DNA from: Marinisporobacter sp.
GTDB taxonomy: Bacteria > Bacillota > Clostridia > Peptostreptococcales > Thermotaleaceae
Assembly: GCA_025210525.1 (NCBI GenBank)
Contig: JAOARP010000031.1
Coordinates: 62,001-126,000 of the forward strand
Direction of reading: 5' to 3'
DNA: 64,000 bases
The first letter of the stretch is position 1, and every line of letters begins with the position of its first letter. The notes beneath the pieces are model-generated. The model did not search any database. It was given only the letters and a program-made list of their open reading frames with translations, and had not been told where the DNA came from. The translations under genes and the position numbers were made by a program. This document shows, piece by piece, positions 51,256-59,403 of the stretch.

Positions 51256-51645
51256 ATGAGAGGAAAAAGTATTATGCATCAACCAGCTATTACCTTTAAA
51301 ACAAAGGATACAGTTGCTCATGCATTAAAAATAATGAATGAAAAAAATATCAACGGTGCACCTATTGTTGATGATAAAAACGAATTAGCAGGAATGGTTG
51401 TTAAAGCGGATCTTTATAGATTTTTAATCTCACCTGGTCATTATGATACTTGTCCTTTAGAATGGGTCATGACAAAAAATGTAATCACCGCTGAAGAAGA
51501 TGAAGATATTATTGCTATCTCTAAACGATTAAGAGCAAACAACATTGTTGCCATGCCTATTGTAGATGGTAAAAAGGTATTAGGGGTTATTTCTTTCGAA
51601 GATATTATTGATTACTTTATCGAAAAACAAGAGATCTATGATTAG
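51256..51645 (+). CDS. CBS-domain pair protein
   Basis: The 129-residue protein consists of two CBS domains (about 8-58 and 70-125) with typical NGAPIVDDKNELAGMV and VAMPIVDGKKVLGVISFEDI segments. Such stand-alone pairs bind adenosyl ligands and regulate partners. GGGAGGGG precedes the ATG. It is divergent from mrp and has its own terminator; the partner is unknown. Confidence 0.92.
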   Translation: MRGKSIMHQPAITFKTKDTVAHALKIMNEKNINGAPIVDDKNELAGMVVKADLYRFLISPGHYDTCPLEWVMTKNVITAEEDEDIIAISKRLRANNIVAMPIVDGKKVLGVISFEDIIDYFIEKQEIYD

Positions 51646-51702
51646 TTCTAAAAAACATCATAAATGAACATTTTTTAGAAGTCTATATTTATTATTACAT
51701 TA

Positions 51703-51734
51703 TAAAAGGAGCTATTTTCATAGCTCCTTTTTTT
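51703..51734. terminator. Bidirectional terminator at 51.7 kb
   Basis: AAAAGGAGCTA-loop-TAGCTCCTTTT followed by T-runs, between the convergent CBS gene and ABC permease gene. Confidence 0.85.
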
Positions 51735-51736
51735 AT

Positions 51737-53071
51737 CTATTCTGTTTTTATAGCCTCTAATGCACTTAAATTCATAGCACGTCTTGCTGGCAAATATCCT
51801 GAAATAATTCCAACTACAGTTGCAAAGCCTATTCCGCCTAATGCTAAATAGATAGGAATTACAGAAATTCCAGTATCCCCAGGACCGCCTCCCATAAATC
51901 CTCCTGCTACTTTGTTGAGAGCAAAGGATATAGCATAGCTTATCAGTATGCCCATGATTCCTCCAACAAATCCGATCATAGCTGCTTCAAATAAAAATAA
52001 TTTTTTAATATCCCCTAAATTCGCTCCAATTACCTTCATAACCCCTATTTCTCTTGTTCTTTCATAAATACTCATAATCATGGTATTAGTAATCCCAATA
52101 GCTGCTACTAATAAACTCACCGCGCCAATTCCACCTAATATTGCCTGTACCTTTTTAGTTTGTTCCTTCATAGATTTTAACATATCTGTCAAACTACTAG
52201 CTTGAAATCCCATATCTTTAATCTTTTGTTGGATTTCTTCTACCATTTGAATATCTACTACCTTTACTTTTATTTGCTGGTATTGATTTTCCTCATCAGA
52301 GGATCTTCTTCTTTCATGCCTTGCATCTTTATCCTCTTTAATGAGCTTTTCAAGGTAAGTAATATTCATATAGGCATTCCAATCTCTCTCTTGTCCAGTT
52401 TCCTCTAAAAGCCCTACCCCTTTTGCTTTGTGAGGCTTAGGTGGTTTATAATCATCATCATATCTTCTTTGATTTCTTTTCTTTTCTCCATAATTCATAT
52501 CTGATGTAATCATTAATTTGCCATTCACTAATTTCACATTCGGTTCTCCTGACCGATCATACCGATTTCTTGATCTTGGATTATAAAAACGGTCAGGTAT
52601 TTCACTTCCAAAAACTATGGCTTCCTTATCCGATGGCAAAAGAAGTCTTCCTTCTTTTAGCTTAAATCCAAAATCATCCATAACCTCAGGCTTTATACCA
52701 ATTATATTGACACGCCCTAGCATTTTCCCCGCTTCTACTTTAAGACGCATTTCCTTTATAGGCATAACTGCTTTTACACCTGGAATTTTTTCAAGCTTTG
52801 CAACTCCCTTATCATCCAGCTTTGCTTGTTTTTTAGAGTTTCTTGGACTTTCTTCATAATAATAATATCCAGAACCTCCAACATCAATAACACTTAAATC
52901 TCCCATACTCTCGATCCACTCTCTATTGCTTTGATCCATAGCTATACCAATAGACATCATAATAACAATAGAACAAGTTCCAATAATTACCCCTAAAACA
53001 GTTAAGAAGGTTCTTGTCTTTTTTCTCCATAGGTTGTAAAAACCCATTTTAAATAAGTCCCAACTATTCAT
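51737..53071 (-). CDS. MacB/FtsX-type ABC transporter permease
   Basis: The 444-residue protein has one N-terminal membrane helix (TFLTVLGVIIGTCSIVIMMSI), a MacB periplasmic-core-like external domain at about 50-310 with an unusual Arg/Tyr/Asp-rich insert (NRYDRSGE; KKRNQRRYDDDYK), and three C-terminal membrane helices of the FtsX domain. With the ATPase and the exported protein encoded upstream it forms an ABC system of the mechanotransmission/export type. It overlaps the exported protein gene by 8 nt. Confidence 0.92.
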   Translation of the reverse strand: MNSWDLFKMGFYNLWRKKTRTFLTVLGVIIGTCSIVIMMSIGIAMDQSNREWIESMGDLSVIDVGGSGYYYYEESPRNSKKQAKLDDKGVAKLEKIPGVKAVMPIKEMRLKVEAGKMLGRVNIIGIKPEVMDDFGFKLKEGRLLLPSDKEAIVFGSEIPDRFYNPRSRNRYDRSGEPNVKLVNGKLMITSDMNYGEKKRNQRRYDDDYKPPKPHKAKGVGLLEETGQERDWNAYMNITYLEKLIKEDKDARHERRRSSDEENQYQQIKVKVVDIQMVEEIQQKIKDMGFQASSLTDMLKSMKEQTKKVQAILGGIGAVSLLVAAIGITNTMIMSIYERTREIGVMKVIGANLGDIKKLFLFEAAMIGFVGGIMGILISYAISFALNKVAGGFMGGGPGDTGISVIPIYLALGGIGFATVVGIISGYLPARRAMNLSALEAIKTE

Positions 53072-55064
53072 CTATGCTCACTTCCTCGGCTTTCTTTTTA
53101 CGCTTTCTACGTATAACAAAAGCTACAACAATAACAGCTACACCACCTATAGCAATCCAAATCCATTTTTTAGATGAATTCTTTTCCATTCCTTCCATTT
53201 CCATACCTTCAGGTGGCATAGGTGGTTCTTCCATCTTTAAAGCCTCTATTTGAAAATCTTTTACGATCTCATAAGGATTTCCTACTGTATCTTCAAATTT
53301 GAAGATAACTTTTCCTGAAGCTTTACCTTCCTTTGTTGGGACAACAGAAACATCATAATAATCATCTTTTCCAGCTTCTACATTTCCTACATAGCTACTT
53401 CCATCTTTTATTTCAAAATCCCCTTCTGTGTGAATCATCATATTTCTTAAAGTCCCTCTTCCTAAGTTGTAAAAATCTATAGAAAGGGAAGCATTTTCTC
53501 CAGCGAAAACTTCTTCAGGTAATTTCACATCAGATGTTTCAAATCTTACCTCTTGAATCACATTGATCCCGATGGTTTCCTTTGCCGTATGGGCTTTTCC
53601 TGTACTATCCTCATATTCAATATCTGCATTTACATTGTACATCTTTTGCTCTGCATCCGCTTTCGCTTTTAATTTAACTGTCTTTTTTACACGAGCATTT
53701 GCTCCAATTTCCTCTATGAAGAAGGAATTACTACTACTAACTGGTGCAAAGGTATCTCCTTCTGAAGCGATATTCACTTTTATATTTCTTACAGCTGTAC
53801 TTTTATTAGTATTGAAAAAAGATATAGTTAATGGGAAAGTTTCTCCTGTTTTAATATATTCTTTCCCAAAATTATAGTCATCAATAATAATCTTTGGTGT
53901 TAATTTTGAATTGTCTCCCTTTACAAAAATACCAACATATTGACTCAAAGAATGTTTTTCGTCTGACTTTGAACCCTTTAGTCCATATTCTACATTGATC
54001 TTTACAGGATAATTCTTTGATTCTATCCCATCTTTTGCAAATAACTTAAATTCCATAGGAGTAGATGCTCCTGATGCTAGAGCCTTCACATTTTTTACTG
54101 ATGCTGATTTAGGTAAGATCTCTGCTCCTGCATCTACACTTACCTTTAAATTTTTTGCATCCTTTCCAGATAAATTCTTTAAATCAAATTTAATAGTGAA
54201 ATCTTCACTTGTATTGATTCCCTCTTCTGGATAAACTAAATTTTCAAATCCGAAATCTAATTCTTGATCTCCTTCTCCATCTACAGGTACATATATTTTT
54301 TTCTTTTTTTCATATTCATGTAAACTTTCATCCTTATATTTCATTACAAGGTCTAATTCATAAGTACCACTCTTTAAATCTTCATTTGCATAGATTTTTA
54401 TTGGAACTTCTTTAAAATGCTTTGCTTCTATCTCTTGAATCGTTGGAATATCTACATAACCATCTAATCTGATACCATCTGCCTTAAGTCCTTCAAAGCT
54501 TAGCTTTACATCCTTTGCATTTGTTTCTCCTTCATTTTGAATATCTAAGACCATTGTAGCTTTTTGTCCTGCAAATACCGTATCTTCTTTGTATTTTACA
54601 TCCATTAGCTTTAGAGAAGGTTTATGTTTGTTTTCTTGTATTTTTACATAAATAGTTTTTGATGCATTTCCTCTATCATAGCTAACCTTTACATTTATTG
54701 GGTAAGTTTTTGCTTCTGCATTAGCTGCAACCTTTAAATAAAATGCTACATCTTCATCATTATGTCCATGAATAGATGAAATTCTTTTCGTTGTAGTCAT
54801 TCTTTCCATTTCAAAAGGAAATTTTGTTAAGTCACTTGTATCTAAAGATACTACTACATCCTTTGCACTACCTGCACCAATATTTTCTATTGGAATAACA
54901 AATCTTACTTCTTCTCCTGGTTCAAAGGTAGGTACTTGTGCATTTCTTCCTATAATCAAATTTGCACTTTCATCCCCTGCAGCATAAGAAACCATACTTT
55001 CTATATTACAAATACTTATCAACATCATAAGTACCAAAATACTCGTCATTATCCTTCGCTTCAT
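53064..55064 (-). CDS. Exported COG1361-type protein with multiple NEW3/CARDB-like domains
   Basis: The 666-residue protein has a signal peptide (ILVLMMLISICNIESMVSYA), about five immunoglobulin-like domains (each with an NxGxxxAKDVxVS-type strand: IENIGAGSAKDVVVSLD, IQNEGETNAKDVKLSFE, NLSGKDAKNLKVSVD) and a C-terminal membrane anchor at about 633-652 followed by basic RRKRKKK. This is the S-layer-like COG1361 type often encoded between the ATPase and permease of MacB-like exporters, perhaps an adaptor. Gene spacing: 12 nt after the ATPase stop, and an 8-nt overlap with the permease. Confidence 0.88.
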   Translation of the reverse strand: MKRRIMTSILVLMMLISICNIESMVSYAAGDESANLIIGRNAQVPTFEPGEEVRFVIPIENIGAGSAKDVVVSLDTSDLTKFPFEMERMTTTKRISSIHGHNDEDVAFYLKVAANAEAKTYPINVKVSYDRGNASKTIYVKIQENKHKPSLKLMDVKYKEDTVFAGQKATMVLDIQNEGETNAKDVKLSFEGLKADGIRLDGYVDIPTIQEIEAKHFKEVPIKIYANEDLKSGTYELDLVMKYKDESLHEYEKKKKIYVPVDGEGDQELDFGFENLVYPEEGINTSEDFTIKFDLKNLSGKDAKNLKVSVDAGAEILPKSASVKNVKALASGASTPMEFKLFAKDGIESKNYPVKINVEYGLKGSKSDEKHSLSQYVGIFVKGDNSKLTPKIIIDDYNFGKEYIKTGETFPLTISFFNTNKSTAVRNIKVNIASEGDTFAPVSSSNSFFIEEIGANARVKKTVKLKAKADAEQKMYNVNADIEYEDSTGKAHTAKETIGINVIQEVRFETSDVKLPEEVFAGENASLSIDFYNLGRGTLRNMMIHTEGDFEIKDGSSYVGNVEAGKDDYYDVSVVPTKEGKASGKVIFKFEDTVGNPYEIVKDFQIEALKMEEPPMPPEGMEMEGMEKNSSKKWIWIAIGGVAVIVVAFVIRRKRKKKAEEVSIDE

Positions 55065-55076
55065 CCTTGTTCCCCC

Positions 55077-55763
55077 TTATTTTTCTTCGACTTTTTCAAT
55101 ATTTCCATCTAGAATATAAACAATTTTATTTGCATATTCTGCAATACTTCTATCGTGCGTTACAATAATCAATGTTTGATCATTCTCTTTGGCTATTTCT
55201 AGCATCAAATTCATAACTTCATGAGTTGTTTTAGAATCCAGATTTCCTGTTGGCTCATCTGCAAATATAATCGGTGGTTTGCTTACAAAAGCTCTAGCAA
55301 TCCCCACTCTCTGTTGCTGCCCTCCACTCATTTGAGTTGGCTTATGAGTGATATATTTTTTAAGACCAACAGCATCTAATACTTCTGAAGAAATTTTTTC
55401 TCGTTCCTTTTTTTTCATTCCCCTAAAAGTAAGAGGTAAGCTTACATTTTCAAGAGCTGTCAATGCTGGTAATAGGTTATATGACTGAAAAATAAAACCA
55501 ATAAACTTCTGACGAAACTTTGCAAGCTGCTTTTCACTCATTTTTTCAACATTTTTTCCTTTTATTTTTATAATTCCTTTTGTTGGCTTTTCAAGACCTG
55601 CCATCATATTTAAAAGAGTAGATTTACCAGAACCAGAAGTTCCCAAAAAACAACAAACCTCTCCCTTTTTTATTTCCAGGGAAACATCATTTAATGCTAC
55701 TACCTTTTCATCTCCTACACGATACACCTTTCGAACATTTTGTATTTCAACTATATTACTAAT
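55077..55763 (-). CDS. LolD/MacB-type ABC ATPase (probable ATT start)
   Basis: The core has Walker A GTSGSGKST, Q-loop FIFQSYNLLPALTALENV, signature MSGGQQQRVGIARAF, Walker B IIFADEPTGNLDS and the switch His in IVTHDRS. The first ATG/GTG/TTG in frame is GTG 55727, but that would remove the conserved first strand. Reading upstream gives (I)SNIVEIQNVRKVYRVGDEK, a standard N-terminus, and the only start with a G-rich ribosome site (GGGGGG, 6 nt) is ATT at 55763; a stop codon closes the frame at 55793-55791. ATA at 55754 is the alternative. It powers the permease and exported protein downstream. Confidence 0.85.
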   Translation of the reverse strand: MSNIVEIQNVRKVYRVGDEKVVALNDVSLEIKKGEVCCFLGTSGSGKSTLLNMMAGLEKPTKGIIKIKGKNVEKMSEKQLAKFRQKFIGFIFQSYNLLPALTALENVSLPLTFRGMKKKEREKISSEVLDAVGLKKYITHKPTQMSGGQQQRVGIARAFVSKPPIIFADEPTGNLDSKTTHEVMNLMLEIAKENDQTLIIVTHDRSIAEYANKIVYILDGNIEKVEEK

Positions 55764-55798
55764 AGTAATCCCCCCTTCTATCCCTTTATTTTATACTA

Positions 55799-55852
55799 AT
55801 TTTACAGCCATAACCATTTTTTAATCTTACAAAATACTCTTTTAATCTTACA
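55799..55852 (-). promoter_or_regulatory. Two 21-bp-spaced direct repeats before a -10-like box
   Basis: TTTAATCTTACA occurs at 55820-55831 and 55841-55852 (minus strand TGTAAGATTAAA), exactly 21 bp apart. TAAAAT (55804-55799) follows on the minus strand. A regulator binding on one DNA face is possible. Confidence 0.45.
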
Positions 55853-55992
55853 TTTTTGTCACGTTAAAATGTTTTTACCAATTTATAGTATACAACAAAA
55901 TTACATAAAAATCGTTACAAAAACATTACAATCGACAGAATATAGATTTATTATACCAAAACACTGTTCTTTTATATTTCTCAATACCTATC

Positions 55993-56046
55993 ATTATATT
56001 TATTCACCCTTAAAACAAACTTAATAAAACCTTAAAATAACCTTAA
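55993..56046 (-). promoter_or_regulatory. Four 11-bp-phased CTTAA repeats before a -10 box (Pho/OmpR-type box)
   Basis: CTTA begins at 56009, 56020, 56031 and 56042, exactly 11 bp apart (TTAAG on the minus strand). On the minus strand the last copy is followed after 10 nt by TATAAT (55998-55993). This geometry is that of PhoB/OmpR-activated promoters. It would give a transcript with a leader of about 220 nt reaching the ABC operon. Confidence 0.6.
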
Positions 56047-56182
56047 AACTTAAAGAGAATCTCTACATAGCAAAAGAAGGTAAAAAGTGATAATATCCCA
56101 AGGAATAACCTCTATTTATTATCATTCTATACCTTCCCTAATCCTCATCTATATACTGTTTTCTTTTATTTAACGCTTCTTT

Positions 56183-56497
56183 TTAATCTACAAACTTCAC
56201 AGCTGTTCCATAAACAATTACTTCAGCAGCTCCCTGCATAATTGCACTAGTTGCATATCTTATATTGATGACCCCATCAGCTCCTAATTTTTCAGCTTCT
56301 TGAACCATTCTTTTTGTAGCAATGGCTCTTGCTTCATCCATCATTTCTCTATAAGCACTTAATTCTCCACCTACGATGGTTTTTAACCCACTTAAGATAT
56401 CTTTTCCCACATGCTTTGATTGTATAGTACTTCCTTTCACTATAGAAAGAGTCCCCAATTTTTTGCCACTAATAAAATCAGTATTTACTAAGATCAT
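56183..56497 (-). CDS. YbjQ/UPF0145-family protein
   Basis: The 104-residue protein matches the YbjQ family along its length: MILVNTDFISGKKLGTL, GSTIQSKHVGKDILSGLKTIVGGEL, MVQEAEKLGADGVINIRYATSAI and the AAEVIVYGTAVKF end. The proteins form pentamers and have been called putative heavy-metal-binding; the role is not settled. It overlaps the small membrane protein gene by 20 nt. Confidence 0.93.
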   Translation of the reverse strand: MILVNTDFISGKKLGTLSIVKGSTIQSKHVGKDILSGLKTIVGGELSAYREMMDEARAIATKRMVQEAEKLGADGVINIRYATSAIMQGAAEVIVYGTAVKFVD

Positions 56498-56705
56498 CCT
56501 TATCTTCCTCCTTAATTTCTTTTATTCTTATATACATAGTATAAATAAGTGCCAATAATAAACTCAGCAAAATAATGGATACAATGCCTATTCCCAAGAA
56601 AGAAGGACTTCCTTGTACCATAGCCGTAAATATAGCAAAAGCATACAGCATTGCTATCATAGCAACAATAATGGTTATCACAACGGTTATAACAATATTT
56701 TTCAT
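56478..56705 (-). CDS. Small two-helix membrane protein
   Basis: I start at ATG 56705 (MKNIVITVVITII), with AGGTG 6 nt upstream; earlier GTG/ATG codons overlap that site. The 75-residue product has two membrane helices (about 4-30 and 40-58) and a charged C-terminus (RIKEIKEEDKDDLSKY). It overlaps the YbjQ gene, so the two are probably made together. No named family. Confidence 0.7.
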   Translation of the reverse strand: MKNIVITVVITIIVAMIAMLYAFAIFTAMVQGSPSFLGIGIVSIILLSLLLALIYTMYIRIKEIKEEDKDDLSKY

Positions 56706-56825
56706 CCTCATCACCTTTAATATTCTATTTCTTTCATTTTATTATATGCTAAGTAACAATCATCATTCAACTTAATTTTTCTATATCATGCATATATTAT
56801 ACATGAATTACCATTTGCAAAAAAA

Positions 56826-56864
56826 TAAAACAGCTTCCATCTCCATAGAAACTGTTTTTTATTT
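56826..56864 (-). terminator. Terminator after acyl-CoA hydratase/hydrolase gene
   Basis: AAACAG and CTGTTT with inner GAA/TTC pairing form an imperfect hairpin, followed on the minus strand by TTTATTTTTTT. Confidence 0.6.
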
Positions 56865-56866
56865 CT

Positions 56867-57961
56867 TTATCCTTTGAAACCTTCTAAAGGATTTTTTCCT
56901 TCTTCCCAAGTATATTCAAAGAAACCATCTACTACATCTTTACTTAACTCCTCTAAAGAAGCTGGATTCCATTTAGGATTTCTATCTTTATCTACTAATA
57001 CAGAACGAACTCCTTCAAAAAAATCATGACACTTCATAAAGTTCATACTCATATCTAGCTCCATTTTAAAGCAATCTATAAGATCTTTTTCTTCCCCTTC
57101 TATTAACTGCTTTAAAGTAACCTTTAAAGAAGTAGGAGATTTCGTACGTATTAATTTTGCTGTCTCAGCACACCACGCGTCTCCTTCATTTCCTGCTTTT
57201 TCTAATGATTTTACAATTTCCTCCATGGTATCATAAGCAAAGTGCTTATTAATTTTTTCCTCTATAGCTGCAATAGGTGGATTGTCTCCTGATTTTTTAC
57301 AGAAGCTATCTAATAAACTGCTTAACTCCTCTGATGCAGAAGTAACAGTCCATGATTTTTCTTCTATAGCATTTTTCAACTCTTCCCATTTTGCACTCTC
57401 TAAATAATAATCTGCTCCGCCAATATGTAATACATCTTCTGGTCCTATAGTTCTTGATGTAAGAGCAAGATATCTACCAAAATATCCTGGCATTCTGCTT
57501 AAGAAATAGCTTCCACCTACATCTGGATAAAGTCCTATATTCATCTCTGGCATAGCCCACTTTGTTCTTTCTGTAACGATTTTATGAGTTGCAGGCATAG
57601 CAACACCAACACCACCACCCATAACAATTCCATGCATCAATACTAAAATAGGCTTCGGATAAAGATACATCGTTAAGTTCATACAATATTCTGTATAGAA
57701 AAATTTAAAAGCTAATTCCTCTACATTTGAATCTCTATGATCATATAATGCTCTTACATCTCCACCAGCACATAACGCCTTATCGCCTTCACCCGTCAAA
57801 CAAATAAATGCTACATTCTCATCTTCTTTCCATTCTAAAAGCTGCTTATATAGCCCCTCTATCATCTCTACAGAAAGGGCATTTAATGCTTTTGGTCTAT
57901 TGAGCTTAATATAACCTACGCCATTTTTTACTTCACATAAAAGATTTGACTGCTTAATCAT
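56867..57961 (-). CDS. Enoyl-CoA hydratase/isomerase family, 3-hydroxyisobutyryl-CoA hydrolase type
   Basis: The 364-residue length and the C-terminal ECH_2 region (SPTSLKVTLKQLIEGEE, MSMNFMKCHDFFEGVRSVLVDKDRNPKW) fit 3-hydroxyisobutyryl-CoA hydrolases rather than the 260-residue hydratases. The crotonase core shows GYIKLNRPKALNALS, the oxyanion-hole segments CAGGDVRAL and HGIVMGGGVGV, and the catalytic-region EMNIGLYPDVGGSYFLSRM. The substrate assignment (valine degradation) is by family only. GGAGG precedes the ATG. A LacI-type palindrome lies in its promoter region. Confidence 0.87.
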   Translation of the reverse strand: MIKQSNLLCEVKNGVGYIKLNRPKALNALSVEMIEGLYKQLLEWKEDENVAFICLTGEGDKALCAGGDVRALYDHRDSNVEELAFKFFYTEYCMNLTMYLYPKPILVLMHGIVMGGGVGVAMPATHKIVTERTKWAMPEMNIGLYPDVGGSYFLSRMPGYFGRYLALTSRTIGPEDVLHIGGADYYLESAKWEELKNAIEEKSWTVTSASEELSSLLDSFCKKSGDNPPIAAIEEKINKHFAYDTMEEIVKSLEKAGNEGDAWCAETAKLIRTKSPTSLKVTLKQLIEGEEKDLIDCFKMELDMSMNFMKCHDFFEGVRSVLVDKDRNPKWNPASLEELSKDVVDGFFEYTWEEGKNPLEGFKG

Positions 57962-58036
57962 TGTATTCCTCCATCTCTTTTGATTTTTGTTTTATTTGTA
58001 GTATTTCCTTATCATTTTTGTTTACTCTTATATCAT

Positions 58037-58052
58037 TCGCAAACGTTTGCGA
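58037..58052 (-). promoter_or_regulatory. 16-bp perfect palindrome, LacI-family-type operator
   Basis: TCGCAAACGTTTGCGA is fully self-complementary with a central CG, like operators of LacI/GalR-family repressors. It lies 76 nt before the start codon of the acyl-CoA gene, just upstream of a TATAAG on the minus strand. Confidence 0.65.
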
Positions 58053-58059
58053 GTAATTC

Positions 58060-58090
58060 AAAAAAAACATAGGTCTATTCGACCTATGTT
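58060..58090 (-). terminator. Terminator of the purine operon
   Basis: AACATAGGTC-loop-GACCTATGTT, a perfect 10-bp stem followed by a T-run on the minus strand, after purD. Confidence 0.88.
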
Positions 58091-58123
58091 CATTTTATCA
58101 TATTATGTCGGAAATTGTATAGT

Positions 58124-59386
58124 TTATTTCTCAATCAATTTCCCAATATCTTTTCGGTAATACATCTTTTCAAAGGAAATCCTTGAAGCATTCCTATATG
58201 CTTTTTCTCGAGCTTCTTCTATAGTATCTCCTAAGGCTGTAACCCCTAATACACGTCCTCCATTGGTTAAAACCTTCCCATCTACCATTTTTGTTCCTGC
58301 ATGAAATACAAAGGCGTCCCCTTCTATATCATCAAGACCATGTATTTCTTTTCCCTTTTCATAGCTTTCTGGATATCCTCCAGATGCTAATACTACACAA
58401 ACAGCCTTTTTACTTTTCCATTTAATTTCCTGTGCTTTTAGTTTTCCTTCTAAAACACTTTCCATAATATCTACTAAATCTGTTTCTAGTCTTGATAATA
58501 CTGTTTGGGTTTCAGGGTCTCCAAATCGAACATTAAACTCTAAAACCTTCGCCCCTTCTTTTGTAATCATAAGACCTATAAACAATATTCCTTTAAAGTT
58601 TAATTCATCTTTTTTAAATCCTTCAATAATAGGAAGTAATATTTTTTCTCTTACTTGTTCACGAAGCTTTTCGTCATAAATAAGACTTGGAGAATAAGTT
58701 CCCATACCACCTGTATTAGGCCCTTCATCTTCATCAAAAATCTTTTTATAATCCTGTGCACTGACCATGGGTACAATACTTTCTCCATCTACAAAGCATA
58801 ATATAGAAGTTTCGATGCCTTTTAAATATTCTTCGATAACAATCTTTTCTCCAGCTTCTCCAAACTTTCTATCTTTCATCATTTCATCCATAGCTTTTAA
58901 AGCTTCATTCTCATTTTCAGCTATAACAACTCCTTTTCCAGCTGCTAAGCCATCTGCTTTAATCACCATAGGATATCCATAAATCCCTACTGCTTTTTTT
59001 GCTTCTTCAAAGCTAGTAAATTCTTTATAATCACCTGTAGGAATATTGTGTCTTAATAGAAAATCCTTTGTAAAAGCTTTACTGCCTTCTAATTGGGAAC
59101 ATTTTTTGTTTGGTCCAAAAACTTTTAAATTTTCTTCTTCAAAACGATCTACAATCCCTAAAACCAATGGAACCTCAGGTCCTACAATGGTCAAGTCTAT
59201 TCCATTTTCCTTTGCAAAAGCACAAAGACCTTCTATATCCTCTACCTTTATATCTACATTTTCAGCCATTAAATGAGTCCCTGCATTCCCTGGTGCACAA
59301 TAAATTTTATTCACCCTTGGACTTTGATTTAACTTCCATACTATGGTATGCTCTCTACCACCATTACCAATTACTAATATCTTCAT
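58124..59386 (-). CDS. purD: Phosphoribosylamine-glycine ligase
   Basis: The 420-residue ATP-grasp enzyme has MKILVIGNGGREHTIVWKL, the YGYPMVIKADGLAAGKGV lysine segment, GPNTGGMGTYSP and VLEFNVRFGDPETQ. It makes glycinamide ribonucleotide, step 2 of purine synthesis. AGGAGG precedes the ATG. It is the last gene of the purine operon and starts 17 nt after purH. Confidence 0.97.
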   Translation of the reverse strand: MKILVIGNGGREHTIVWKLNQSPRVNKIYCAPGNAGTHLMAENVDIKVEDIEGLCAFAKENGIDLTIVGPEVPLVLGIVDRFEEENLKVFGPNKKCSQLEGSKAFTKDFLLRHNIPTGDYKEFTSFEEAKKAVGIYGYPMVIKADGLAAGKGVVIAENENEALKAMDEMMKDRKFGEAGEKIVIEEYLKGIETSILCFVDGESIVPMVSAQDYKKIFDEDEGPNTGGMGTYSPSLIYDEKLREQVREKILLPIIEGFKKDELNFKGILFIGLMITKEGAKVLEFNVRFGDPETQTVLSRLETDLVDIMESVLEGKLKAQEIKWKSKKAVCVVLASGGYPESYEKGKEIHGLDDIEGDAFVFHAGTKMVDGKVLTNGGRVLGVTALGDTIEEAREKAYRNASRISFEKMYYRKDIGKLIEK

Positions 59387-59403
59387 GGCACTACCTCCTT
59401 TTA

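Noticed and set aside
55077-55727. GTG 55727 as start of the ABC ATPase
   Set aside because: It lacks a ribosome site and would remove the conserved first beta strand that is present in frame upstream.
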